DNA of 64,000 bases from Protonemura montana (taxonomy: Eukaryota > Arthropoda > Insecta > Plecoptera > Nemouridae): positions 12,517,708-12,581,707 of the forward strand of contig OX387609.1 in NCBI GenBank assembly GCA_947568835.1, read 5' to 3'. Below the pieces are notes generated by a model that ran no database searches, was not told the DNA's origin, and saw only the letters and a list, made by a program, of their open reading frames with translations. The translations under genes and the position numbers were made by a program. Of the stretch, positions 52,871-64,000 are shown in pieces (the first letter of the stretch is position 1; each line of letters starts with the position of its first letter).

Positions 52871-54204
52871 AAGTAACCTAACAACCACTGCGAAGTGTTG
52901 TATTCACATGAACACATCCGGCTCGTCGCAGTCCATCGCGAGGAACCAACAGAACGTGAACCATTTCAAATCAATTGCCTCCTTTGTATATCCAAGTGTC
53001 TTGTTTGTTTCTTTATTTGTTTTTTCATTTTCTTACGTTTGTCATCAGCTGTCACTTACTGCGACTTTCATTTGAAGTTTTTTCATATTTGTTGCGTTAT
53101 TTTCTCCAGACATTTTGTTGTTAGCCACAAGCACTTCGAGTGATGATTGTTTTTTCTGCTGATGTGTCCGCTGACGTGGCGTTCAGTGTGCAAAGTTTGA
53201 ATAAGATGACATAAGAATATTTTTAATTTAATTTGAACTCCAATGTTTGTTTCTTGGCAACTACAGATTTATTGATAAGCGTAGCGAAATCTTCAATTTC
53301 ACTTCGCTCCACTTGACCGTGCTCTAAAACGCCTTCTCTAACTTAAAGGAAGTTTTCAGAGCACATTCTGGTTTTTTCACCGTAAGCCTCTTGCGTTTTT
53401 TAAGCGAAATTGGACAATTATTATTATTTTATTTTTTGCATTTTGTTTGATCTATACCAGGCCTTTGCGAACTAATTTCGATTAGCGTTGTAATCTGTTC
53501 ATAGAGATATTTTATGATGATAAGCCACATATTTACAGCATATAATAGTGTTATGTAATGGCCATCATTATTAAAAGGTATCATAATGACGAGCCATGAC
53601 GTAATCAATTACTACTAATGTCCTAGGTTACCTGCGATTGTATAAGGGCTGTGGATTGGCAAATAAAGCTGTTGTAATGAGACAGTCAAGTTTATTGTTC
53701 ATCGAGTTCCTGCCTGTCCCTAATATAACAAAGCATAGTATTGTATTTAATACATACACCATAATATGAGATACACCTAAATAATAGATTCCTTTTTAAG
53801 CAAATTTTAAGCACATCGTTTTTTTAAGCCGCTTGAATAAGTTGCTTGATATCGTTCCCAGAGGCCGTCCATGTTCATCAAGTAATTTTCTGTCATGAAT
53901 TTGCCAAAAAAACATGTGAAACAAAAAACGAAACACTGTCGTTTCATGTCAGTAATTAATGCTAGGTTTAGAAAAAAAATCAGAGAGCCGATCTCGCCGC
54001 AAGACGTTTCAAGTTGTGATGAAGATCGCTGCAAACCGGTATTAACACTTCGCGGGGTCAACGCCCTCGTGTTCGAGAGCAAGACAACCGTGGTCTAGCA
54101 GGACATGGTCGAGGCTCTCTTCGCTAGTCAGTCACTGGCGACCACCTGTTGCCAACAGCCGCTCAACTCCAGACGTCGCCAATATTTCGGGAACACATTT
54201 TACA
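52871..54204. other. Right-arm intergenic region
   Basis: Non-coding; matches left-arm 24310-25780 in inverse. No gene or RNA was recognised. Confidence 0.45.
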
Positions 54205-55088
54205 TACAGTGAAATCAAGGACAGTGATGACTCCCATAAATTCCAAAGGAATATACATGAGATCGAAAAGTGGGTTGGAAAGAACAAAATGAAACTTAAC
54301 TCCACCAAGAGTCAATTGATAAAATTTACGAACAAAAAGAAAGCCAATTTTTATCAATATACGCTTAATGACGCAGTACTACAATATGTAGACAAATGTA
54401 AATACTTGGGAGTACACATCACAAACAATCTACAATGGAAAGAACACATTACCACTACAATTAAAAAAGGAAACAGTAAATTGAGCTTTGTAATGAGACA
54501 CCTTAAGAAAACTAGTTGGGAAGTGCGAGAGAAAGCCTACACAAGTATAGTCAGACCTACGCTAGAATATGCTGCTATCATATGGGATCCTTACACACAG
54601 CAGCTCTCAAAAGCAATTGAAAGGGTTCAAAGACAAGCGGCAAGGCACGTACTTCGGAAATACGGTCCGAGGCAAAGTCCAACAGAAATGATTGCAGACT
54701 TGGGATGGGAATCGCTTAAACAGAGACGAACTGAGGCGAAACTGAACGGCTTGTACAAATCAGTTGTGGGGTATAAGTCCTGGGGAGATATTGCTAGGAG
54801 GCTGGAGACAGCACAAGACCGCGGAAGATCGGACCACCCTAAGAAGATGCTGGAAAGGGGCTACAACACAGATATAGGAAAATACTCCTTTCTAGCAGTC
54901 AGTGTACGTGCATGGAATCGTCTCCCAAGGGAATTAGTGGATCCCATAGCAGATAATGTCAACAAATTTAAAACCCAAATTAAAATTCTAAAATTGTAAT
55001 TGTACTTAGAGATGATATTAAGATGTTTGTAACCGAGTATAACATGTAACTCAAAACAAATGTATAAATAAATTATTATTATTATTAT
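54205..55088 (+). mobile_element. 5'-truncated LINE fragment inserted into the right arm
   Basis: Encodes the reverse-transcriptase C-terminus in one open frame from 54289 to 54999: KMKLNSTKSQLIKF, YLGVHITNNLQWKEHI, RPTLEYAAIIWDPY, RQAARHV and AWNRLPRELVDP. It ends AATAAATTATTATTATTATT. The left arm lacks it: there ACATTTTACA joins AATCGCTTTATCAACC directly, so insertion followed the duplication. It differs from the LINE at 36.3 kb. Confidence 0.85.
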
Positions 55089-55239
55089 ATCGCTTTATCA
55101 ACCTTTCTGTGGCACGCAACGCCTCTAAACTTTTGTGCAAACGTATTTTTTACATCTTCCGCTAAATAGTAATATATTTTTATCGTGCTCGTCGCTAAAA
55201 CTTGGTGAACTGCCTCAATTGACCACGATTTGGCACTCG

Positions 55240-58200
55240 ATGGCAGCCTGTTGCCGCCTGGGTTTACCCGTCACGCTCCTGTTTCTCAATGCGGCGGTCG
55301 AGGCCATTCCTATGACGCTGTTCGAGGCAGTCAGCCGGCAGCTGCGACAGGGAAGTCACTACACGGAGGAGGGCCGCGTGCGTGATACGCCAAGCAGCGA
55401 CATCTTGCGCCAACGTGAGTACGACTTCGTTGCGATTGGTGCAGGGACCGCGGGCTCCGTGCTAGCCAATCGTCTTTCCGAGAATCCAGCGTGAAAGGTA
55501 ATTGGTCCAGGGCAGAGCGTGCGGGTGTTTCTATTTGTAATTAAACTTATTGGATTGGTTGTTCGCTCATGAGCAGGAAAAGTAATTTCAAATTGCAATT
55601 TCTTGTTCAATTTAGTTGCCAAACGCTCCTCATTTTCAAACGCTCCTGTATTCATATGATGAAACGCATGTTGACGTCAGTAATTACTTTCACTCATCAT
55701 TAAGCAGTAGCATGTGTTCGCAACTGCAAACCTTGTTACACAGGATATTTGAGAAACTTGCATATTGTCGAAAAAACCTCGATTGCTATACAATTTGTGT
55801 GGTCGAAATAAAATAAAATAGGAAAACATTCAAAAACCTTCAGCCCTGCTTTTCTGTTAGATATTATAGCTTCAGATACTGCTAACATATTGGTCCTGCG
55901 CATTGCACTCTTCGTCTTCAAGGGACCTCTTTCAACTTTCAGGTGCTTCTGCTAGAGGCGGGTCGGAACGAAACGCCGCTGATCGACGTGCCGCTCATCT
56001 GCAGCTTTTTCCAGCAAAGCGAGTTCAACTGGGGCTGTAGGGCGCAGCCGCAGACCAACGCATGTCTTGCTATGACGGGCGGTCAGTGCCGTTGGCCGCG
56101 GGGCAAGGCCCTCGGCGGCACAAGCTGAATCAACTACATGATGTATACGCGAGGTCATCGCATAAACTACGACGAATGGGCGGCAGCTGGCTGCAAAGGC
56201 TGGAGCTATGACGAGGTTCTCCCCTACTTTCTGAAATCCGAAAACTGTCAGATACCAGACCTGGCCACGTCCGAGCATCACGCCACTGGCGGTATGCTTG
56301 ACGTGGAGTCGCTGCCGTTGCGAACACCGTTAGCCAAAGCTTTTGTCGAGGCAGGCGTCGAGCTTGGTAACCCCGAGGTCAACTACAATGACGGCGAAGC
56401 GCGTTGGTTCAGTTACAACCATGCGCAATGGACGCCGGTGTTCTGCGTCCAAGGCGTTCTTAAGACCGATACGGTACCGCAGCAATTTGCATATCTCTAT
56501 GAAGACCCGAGTGACAAAGATACTTATCGACCCCGTCACGAGTCGGACCCTAGGCGTGGAGTTCACTAAAGGTCGGTTAGCGCACCCAGTCCGCATCAGG
56601 AAGGAAGTGATCCTCTCGGCAGGGGCGCTCAATTCGCCGCAACTTTTAATGCTCTCCGGCGTCGGGCCAAAAGAGCATCTCGCCGAACTGGGGATACCTG
56701 TGCTGGTCGATTCGCCGGTTGGACAGAATCTTCAGGTAAGCCAAAAGTATTCCAAAAACTCGGTGTATCAACTAATAACCATTGGTCGTTGTTCACTCAT
56801 TTTTAGAAGTCTTTTTTTACCTCAGAATTATGTTCTCTGTCAGAATTTTTCGAGCATTTTTTTTTTGTTTCAAATTAACTGCATTGCATCGAAAAAATGA
56901 ACATTTGGGGCTCACTATTTGCAACCAAATTTAACTGAAGAACTAAGACCCTTCCAATTAAAACTTGAAAACTTGAAAAACCAAAAATATCGAGTTTGTT
57001 AAATACACTCTTGCGGTTTATGCAAGGCCAGTGCCACTTTTATATTTGAATAGCAATGGTAACGATACGACTACCTCACGAGTAACGACTACCTAACCTA
57101 ACTCAACACCTAAAACCGAACCTAACTTCTGAGTAAAATAGTCCTCTTTGACCTTACAGGCAAATGTTATTTAAGCTAAAATACCTGAAGTAATGAAACA
57201 TATCATAATTACAATTTATTTTTATTTTCAAGTTTCTTCGACACATTCATCGGGGAGTGCTTTTTGTCTGCCATGCAGCGTGAGTAGCGCCTCATGGCTT
57301 GAGTCAAATTGAATACCGACACCTTCCAATCAAACTGTTGTTCGAAGTTCACCGTCATACACCGACGTTCGTTAAACAGGAACACGTGGGTTTCATCGGG
57401 CCCATCTTCCTGGTGAACGAGACAGTCAGTCTGGTCGCCAGCCGCCTCTTAAAACGCGCGGTCCCGCTCACGCTTGAGTTTCTCGTGAACGGCACGGGTG
57501 AGCTGACTTTAGCTGGTGGCGTCGAGGCAGTCGGCTACGTGCGCACCAAGTACGCGCAAGACCGACGACCTGACATCGAGTTCATTTACGCCTCGGGCGG
57601 GCAGGCCTCGGAACGTGTCGGTGCAATGCGAAGAGGTACACGACATATGATAATTATGAATTGAAAGAAGGTATGGCGTATCACAAACACTTAAGTGCAT
57701 TGTTTAAATGTTTCCAAGTGGCAACTAAGTGGGTCTCTGATAGATTCATGTCCATCTTGTCAGGTGTCAACATTTCAACTCGTCTCAAGTCGACCATCTA
57801 AGCTGAGTTGCCAAATCACATACCTACCCGCACCCCTTCCCATCAGGAGGGTCTTTGTTCGATTCAAACAGTTTGTGAAACGAGTGACCCTAATAAAAAT
57901 TGCCATCTTCAAGAATTGAATCTGGTCAGCAAGCACACTGGCCCTCTATTAAATTAAATTTGACATGGAAATATCCTGCGAAATCTTCAGGACTCTTCAA
58001 CAGGACTCGGTTCTTTTCCACAGGCTTTGGCTTCACCGACATGTTCTACAACAAATACTTTCGGCCCATCGAGAACCGAGACGTCTGGTCCATCACGATG
58101 CTGTTACTGCGCCCAAAGAGCCGAGGCCACGTCTTGCTCCGCGACTCCAACCCGTGGCACTGGCCGCTCCTCTACGCCAACTACTTCTCGGACCCCAATG

Positions 58201-58565
58201 ACCTGGACATGAAGACCCTTGTCGAGGGTATCAAGTATGCGGTAAAACTCTCTCAGACAGCCGCCTTCCAGAAGTACGGTTCCACTCAGCACAGCGTTCC
58301 CGTGCCAGGTTGTTTGACGGTGGAGTTTGCCAGCGACATGTATTGGGAGTGCGCGGCCAGGTTTTTGACGTTGACTGGACACCATCAGTGCTGAACGTGC
58401 AAGATGGGGTCGGCGACAGACCCCACGGCGGTCGTTGATTCAGAGTTGCGGGTGAAGGGCGTTGAGAGGCTGAGGGTGGCTGACGTGTCGATCTCCCCGT
58501 TTGTGCCGATCGCGCACGCGAATGCGGTAACTCGACAAGCAGTGGACGTGCTCACTCCAGAGTAA
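55240..58565 (+). pseudogene. GMC oxidoreductase pseudogene, right-arm copy
   Basis: Four exons align with the left copy: 55240-55497, 55943-56735, 57380-57635, 58024-~58565. The start is intact, with a signal peptide (LPVTLLFLNAAVEAIP) that the left copy has lost. Lesions are TGA for Trp (ENPAW) at 55492, TGA for Ser (GGTS*INY) at 56126, an 8-bp deletion near 56416 shifting frame, TGA for Cys (HHQC*TC) at 58392, and replacement of the final ~20 codons after position 58527. All splice sites survive, so transcription is possible, but no full enzyme can be made. Confidence 0.9.
57735..57880 (-). repeat. Solitary 118-bp unit in the right-arm GMC intron 3
   Basis: Inverse of the serpin intron unit (TTCATGTCCATCTTGTCAGG, CATCTAAGCTGAGTTGCCAA, CCCTTCCCATCAGGAGGGTC). 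It is longer than its left-arm partner at 21625. Confidence 0.7.
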
Positions 58566-58777
58566 TCCCCGGCCGAGATCAGGAAACTGCCGGTAGCGTA
58601 AAATCTCAGAGTAAGAAGGAGCTGGTTAATCGGACTCAGCGATTTGTTGCTGTAAATTGAAATGAAGAAATATTATTATAATTTAATCATCCAACAACAG
58701 ACAAGGCAAGTCCACAAGTTTGATGTAATAAATTTGGACAATAAATGGACATTACAAACAGGACACGACGTAAACAT

Positions 58778-59362
58778 TTAACATGGAACAATAAAATTTA
58801 ACATTTGACAGTTTGAACAAAACGTGGGCATTACGAACAGAACAAGATACAAAACATTAACATGGAGAACATTTAACATGAGAACAAGAAAGATAATTTT
58901 GTTGTAGGTGATCATTAGTCTATTGATGCACCCGTGCTTGTGGATGTTTATCCTACTCTTTGGCGGCCTGGTAGATTGGAAGTTTTGAGTTTGCCGGGAA
59001 GGGACAGAGAAGCAGATTTTTGGAAGCAGTCTAGAGAAATATGAGGTCGGTCTGCTGCCTACGCTGTGAGAGAGAGTGTTGTTCTGTGCCAGGTGCCATC
59101 TGCAATCTAGATACATTTTATTTGGGATTCTGGCATACCGGTCTGAATTGAATTCGAGCTGTTCAACAATGCGATCCAGCAACATCAACACAGATGCCTT
59201 CGAAATGCGAAAATGCTTCACGAAATCTGTGTCATCGTAAATGTCAAAATAATTCGGTCTTTCTTGATGAACTCTAGGACGACGGACTGGTTGTTGTAGA
59301 AACGCTATAATTTCTTCGTCGTCATCACTTGGAATTTCAATGTCCGAGATATATCCAGCCAT
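58778..59362 (-). pseudogene. PIF/Harbinger (HARBI1-like) transposase N-terminal remnant
   Basis: The first ~95 residues look like the start of a HARBI1-type nuclease: an acidic SDDDEEIIAFL leader, then NYFDIYDDTDFVKHFRISKA and LLDRIVEQLEFNSDR. After about residue 100 the sequence loses resemblance and runs into AT-rich, hydrophobic translation. The nuclease core (DDE residues) is not present in frame. It is a decayed or internally deleted transposon. Confidence 0.6.
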
Positions 59363-59754
59363 ATCGCCTGTAAAGTATTAATTTTCACGAGACAACGCTG
59401 AACAAAATAGTTATATCTCGAAATTGACATCTCGATACAATGTTTATGGTTTACATCTCCTAGGCTTGAGACAAAATTCATTACTTACCTTTTTATTACT
59501 TCAAATCAGTTAGGGGCAATGTTTTAATCAGAGAACAAGAAAAAATCACGACTGAAATATTGTGTATAAACTTACTTTCTCACAATGCAGCAGGGTAATA
59601 TTCGATGTCTTCACGGTGACAGCTAGCTACTGACACAAAGGAGCGGCCATATTGCTTTGGCGCGTTTGGCGCTAAACGCGACCTAAACCGCAGAATTTCT
59701 CGGTTTAAATATTTGCTCGAACAGAGCAAATTTGATCGGTCATTTTGTTTGGTG

Positions 59755-59840
59755 AAATCCGTCAAAAGTGATAAACTCGGTTTAAACTTTTTAAACTAGG
59801 TTCAAACCAAGTTTAAAGTTTGGTGAAATCGGGCAGCTAA
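59755..59840. mobile_element. Probable Harbinger-type terminal sequence
   Basis: AACCAAGTTTAAAGTTTGGT followed by GAAATCGGGCA resembles the termini of the MITE-like elements at 11880 and 18005 (GGTGAAATCGG). It lies about 400 bp upstream of the transposase remnant. The opposite terminus was not found. Confidence 0.4.
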
Positions 59841-61380
59841 ACGACCAGAGTAGAAGGCTAAGAGTTAAACGACCAGAGTAGAAAAAAGTACGCTTTTGAC
59901 TCTTACAAGAGACTCTCACGCAAAGTCAAAGGACCATAACGACTGTTTGATATAACATTCAGATACCTATTGATCTCGTCTACATTTTAGATAGACGTTT
60001 CTTTCAGCATAGCTAGAAAACTGAGCGAGTTAATGACAAAAAACTTGGATCACCCAAAATTTTTTTTTGCAAAGTGAGAGATTCAGCCATGGTTTCATAT
60101 TGTGAGCTCGAGAAATTTAACAAATTTGAAACGATCTTGAAACTTATTTTGTCGGAGGTTTCGTGAGTTGAAATTAACATCGATTACTCATTTTTCATCG
60201 CTGAATCGACTGATCAACACGGCATGTCTATGCGTTCTAAATTGACGTAATAGTTCGTGAAATAAAGTATGTTTGAAAAACTTACGAAGATAATATAGTG
60301 GTCCATTGCCGAATCTCCCCGGGATATCCCCACAATTACCAATTTTAGCATGTTTTCTGGCATGTCCCCGGGGTATCCTCACAATGACCAAATAAAATGG
60401 GCTAGGGATGATCCATTTCAGCATGTACCACATCCCCACAACGTACCATTTTCATAGGATGTTATTTGAACATTGCGTACGTCCTGTGGATATCCCACGG
60501 ATATCATGTGCTGTGTGGGCAGTCAAGACTGGCAAAATCTTTGCTAGCCAGCCTAAGTGATAAAAGATATTTTCAGTCATTTAGAAGCTATGCGCTATGA
60601 AATCACTTTAAATTAGTCCGCAAATGAATGACGCTAGCTGTCAAAATATTGCGGTATAAAATTATAATAATCTATCTTTGAGAGATAAGCTAATTAAGTA
60701 AGGGTTGCATCTTTACCAAATATTACTTAAAACTCATTAAACACACGCATTGAAACGTACAATTTACAAAAAGTAAAAGATTTGTTTCTATAAAGTTGAG
60801 TAATCTCGTCTGTAAAGAGTCAAAATATTTCGTTGCAAATTAAAACTATTCCCAGCCGCCTGAGCGGTACATTTTTATAGTCATTTGCTTCTTCTGTAAT
60901 ACCCATTCTTTGTAATTAAAATTTGCCGCCTATGTCACTGAGGGGAGTCACTGCATTGTGGAAACTTTGTGAATTCCAAGGTGGTCACGATGACAATTTC
61001 GAAAACAAACGACCTTGGCTGTCAAAAGATTTCCGTCCATGATTACTTGACATCTTTCTTAGAGAGCAAATTTATTATATACGTGTTACATCTTCACCAA
61101 ATCTTACTTAAAACATGTCAAAAAGACGAATACGCACTTAAAATTGGCTATAAGGAATGTATATTTCTTCGGTAATTAAGTTGTTTGAAATTATTTGTAA
61201 GATTTCATTTATAAAATAACATAATTCAATTGCTAATCTACGGAACAATCAGCATAGTCGCTCTCGTTCGCGACGGCACGGTCCGTTGGCTTCGTTAGCA
61301 AACATTTCTGTGCACTGATATTGTTCCAGTTGCCAGGCCTACTGGTTACTTTGTAGCTTTCATTGGCCGCCTCCTAGAGC
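59841..61380. other. Intergenic, nothing recognised
   Basis: AT-rich. A patch at 60290-60520 repeats GGGATATCC/GGTATCC motifs (CCCCGGGATATCCCC, CGTCCTGTGGATATCC), possibly a decayed repeat. No exon was supported. Confidence 0.3.
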
Positions 61381-61416
61381 GCACGGACAAGTTTTGTCAT
61401 GGCACCCGAGGGAGCC

Positions 61417-61424
61417 TATAAAAG
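61417..61424 (+). promoter_or_regulatory. TATA box candidate
   Basis: TATAAAAG in a locally GC-richer context, followed about 30 bp later by an initiator-like CTCATTAC. It could start an unrecognised transcript or belong to a solo LTR. No coding exon was found downstream. Confidence 0.35.
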
Positions 61425-62257
61425 GCCGCTCCAGCCCTGAGAACTCATTACGGCTGGAACACTGTAGCAGGCAACATCATCTTCTCTCGCTCTTTCTAAT
61501 GTAGCTAAAGTGTCTAGTGCCACTACGACTACAACCACCGAGTTCTTTCTGTGAAAAGCTCTCGACCTTTTTCATCTTGATTTAAAAATATCACTATCTT
61601 CAGGATTTCTATTTGCTAACAAGCAGTGAAGAAAGATTACCACAAATACCACACAACCTAAAAAGCTATCTTGAATTAAAAATGATAGTAAGGGACGCGA
61701 TGAAAGCAAGTAAATTATCACCTTAAGGCCAACTCTTCTTCAAGAACAATGCAAACATTTTCTATTCCATGGCGTCTCTACTACTCCTCGACGCTTGGTT
61801 GGAGGTTAACGCTTCCCCCTAAAACCCTCAAGTCATGCTTGTTATTCTGGAGCCCCTGATACCCAAGCTTCTGGTTGTTCGGCTGCTTTAGCGTCCACCA
61901 TGGCATCCCAGCCAACGCTGAACTGGTCGACACAATACTCCTGCGAGCTGGACCATGCACTGCATGCACTAGTTCTATGTTAACGAGGAACTTAAACCGT
62001 AAATTAATGCATTTAAATGGATGCTGGTTTTAAAGCTTGTGGTTGAAGTTGAGATATCTGTAAGAATATCGTTGCTTTCGACGTGAACAATCTTTGAAAC
62101 TTGTTACCAGAACTACGTGATTGCTATAATTTTGATGAAAATTCCTCGCGGTTTTTGAACTTACAATTTTAATAATTTAAATATTAAATGAAACAACTAT
62201 TGACCAACCAATAGACAAATCGAAGCGTAAAAACTTAATAAATAAGTGTATAGCGAA

Positions 62258-62826
62258 TTAAACACTGTAGTAACAACTAGATACACCAGCCACGTGCCGA
62301 AGAGTTCGGTTTTGATGGCACCCAGTTCTTTTGGCACCCAGAAGATCTTTTTGGCATGGCATTTTTATATCTTTGCGCAGTCTCCTCCATGCGTCAGGCG
62401 TGCCCACAAATTTGCCAACTGTGCAGTTACTTCGTAAGGCTGCAAGTTTCTCCAACACCAGCGGCAACGTTGATTGTGTGTCTGTGTGGTCAAAGTTGAC
62501 CGGAAACTTCTTTCTCAAGTCTTACGTATCTTTGTGTTTTTTTTTTTTTTTTTGTCTTTCGTGCGGAGTGCGCGAAATGTTTGCTGCTTAGATTCTGAGC
62601 GTCGCAATTGTTTGAGAGTGCCAGCTTGGGGCCCTCCCAATTCTGCCAGTGTTATTTCGATCACTCGAGATAGGTCAACGTCTGCCTGCTCTTCTGATAA
62701 CATGAATTTATGTTGCACCAACTTCTGTTTTTTAGCCAGTTTGTTGCCATCGGCAATTATCGTTGTCCCGTTGAAGATGTTATAGATAGGGATACTGTTC
62801 AAAGTCTGGGTAAAGAGACCTGACAA
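62258..62826 (-). pseudogene. Degenerate coding-like region, unrecognised
   Basis: Two minus-strand frames abut at a long A-run (plus-strand T-run near 62540). The upstream part has TQTLNSIPIYNIFNGTTIIA and EEQADVDLSRVIEITLAELG; the downstream part has PLVLEKLAALRSN. Composition is protein-like and the upstream frame stays open further 5'. I do not recognise the family. It may be a decayed gene or transposon. Confidence 0.25.
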
Positions 62827-64000
62827 TTTAGTTCCTTCACGGCCATCATGTGCAACAGCCTTCTGACAAAGGTAGCTTTCAACTGTCTCATTGGTTTAAT
62901 TTGTGCTTCTTAGCTTTTTCACTGGTAACGTGTCATATTCACTATCCATCCTTTCTTCTTTAAAAAATAAGGAACTATTGCGTCGAGGTCGTCTTTGGTT
63001 TCCTCGTGGCAACTTGAATTGGTGTCTTGCATAATTCAATAACGCATTTAAGGAACTGCAAGTTCATACAAGTTGAACCACTGCCAATCTTGAAGAGTAG
63101 AGCTTAAGTATCAGGTACAGGTAATTTTATTTATCTAAAAAAATGCACAGAAATTGTCGGCCGTTCACAAATGACACCACAAGTTTTCCTAGTCCAGCAT
63201 TCAGTTGCCTGTCGTCGCACTTGCACTGCCCTCAGGAATAAACTTTGAAAGCCCACCGCTTCTTTGACTCCTTTGTCGGTCTCTGATGAACATACCGGTA
63301 TCATACTCGTCTTCTTTTTAAACACTTTTACTGCCTGAATAATTTAATTGTACCGAGCTAAGTACTGGGACCAGTGCTTTTTTTTCGTAAAGCATTGACC
63401 GTTTTTTTTATTAAAACACATAAGCGTATCAATTTTAACTTATGCGCAATATATAATTATTAGCACTTGGCATTTCTTCAAATAATACTGATTATAAATC
63501 TACCATTTTGGATAATCATATCTTGCCGCTAGTTGCTCTGGTGTAGAGAATCATTCTCTACGACCACTGCCGCTTCGAAAATTGTATTCGTCGTCCGCAG
63601 CGTTGACTGTCAGTAACAGAAACTGTTTGTTTTCACTGCCATTGTTGCCAGATCGAGTGCATGGCTTGGCATGGCACTCGGGGAGTAGATTTTCCTCACT
63701 GGCTCCTGGCCGATGTTATCAATGATGGTAATCTGCAAGAAGTGATGGTAAAATCTGCATGGTAATCTGAAGTAAGTACTTTACAATTCCGATTGGATTA
63801 GGCATATTCGTCTAAGTGACAATAAAGGTAAATTTCAAAAATTCTGATTGCGATCAATCATCAGGTTCGATACCGGAAAGGCCATTTGAAATGTTCCCGT
63901 TTCCTTTCAACTGTCAACCAGCTCCTCTGCAACAGTGTGCCGGGTCACGCTGATCGACCAGATAGCTGAAGTTCCTGACCAACACATCGCTCGACCCCAA
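62827..64000. other. Right edge of window, nothing recognised
   Basis: A short minus-strand frame at 63131-63325 (CWTRKTCGVICERPTIS) is too weak to call. No RNA gene or repeat was identified. Confidence 0.25.

Larger units (their letters stand above)
47690..58527. repeat. Right arm of the ~10-kb inverted duplication
   Basis: Reverse complement of 21037-31165. The inner edge is around TATTTGCGGGGGCCAAATAA. The outer edge is inside the last GMC exon, where GATCGCGCACGCGAATGCG is shared and GTAACTCGACAAGC is not. It differs from the left arm by a LINE fragment (54205-55088), the missing ~285 bp and many small changes. Confidence 0.9.

Noticed and set aside
55492-58394. Selenocysteine or recoded TGA in the right GMC copy
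   Set aside because: One TGA replaces Trp, an 8-bp frameshift is present, and the left copy has ordinary codons at all three sites.
21037-58527. Inverted duplication as an assembly artefact
   Set aside because: The arms differ by many substitutions, a LINE insertion, a 285-bp indel and different lesions, which a fold-back artefact would not show.
61417-62000. LTR retrotransposon terminal repeat around the TATA box
   Set aside because: No second copy, primer-binding site or gag/pol remnant is visible in the window.

Overview
This window is nuclear DNA from an invertebrate animal. The genes are split by GT-AG introns, and secreted or membrane families are common: a serpin, a six-CUB secreted protein, an Ig-domain receptor, an adhesion GPCR and a GMC oxidoreductase. 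Several repeat classes crowd the introns: non-LTR retrotransposons, tRNA-derived and 5S-rRNA-derived SINEs, hAT and Harbinger remnants, fold-back elements and minisatellites. The GMC, Harbinger and Jockey-like sequences look arthropod-like, but nothing here fixes the phylum.

Layout. 0.2-2.3 kb (-): two exons of an unrecognised coiled-coil protein. 2.4-5 kb: fold-back element, tRNA-like SINE, 60-bp minisatellite and a 5S-like tandem array. 5.0-11.3 kb (+): a seven-exon serpin gene whose introns hold a 118-bp minisatellite, a second 5S-like array and MITEs. 12.8-18.1 kb (+): a seven-exon single-pass Ig receptor (421 codons, every junction phase 1). 21.0-31.2 kb and 47.7-58.5 kb: the two arms of a large inverted duplication. 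Each arm carries an intronless adhesion-GPCR gene followed by a GMC oxidoreductase gene. Between the arms, 31.5-46.5 kb (+): a twelve-exon gene for a secreted protein of 770 residues with six CUB domains. Its introns hold an apparently intact two-ORF LINE, LINE 3' fragments, a hAT remnant and fold-back elements. 58.6-64 kb: a Harbinger transposase remnant and mostly unrecognised sequence with one TATA-like promoter.

Two points stand out. First, the adhesion GPCR (1555 residues, one exon) has four tandem GAIN/GPS-like modules before its 7TM domain, where one is usual, and none keeps the His-Leu-Ser/Thr autocleavage site. Second, the duplicated gene pair has decayed reciprocally. The GPCR is intact only in the right arm; the left copy has a nonsense codon and a frameshift. 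The GMC gene is nearly intact only in the left arm; the right copy has three in-frame TGA codons, an 8-bp deletion and a lost 3' end. The left GMC has one nonsense codon in its signal peptide.

Exon boundaries were chosen by hand from GT/AG sites, reading frame and phase. For the Ig and CUB genes all phases close and the total length is a multiple of three. No database search was possible, so family calls rest on motif recognition.
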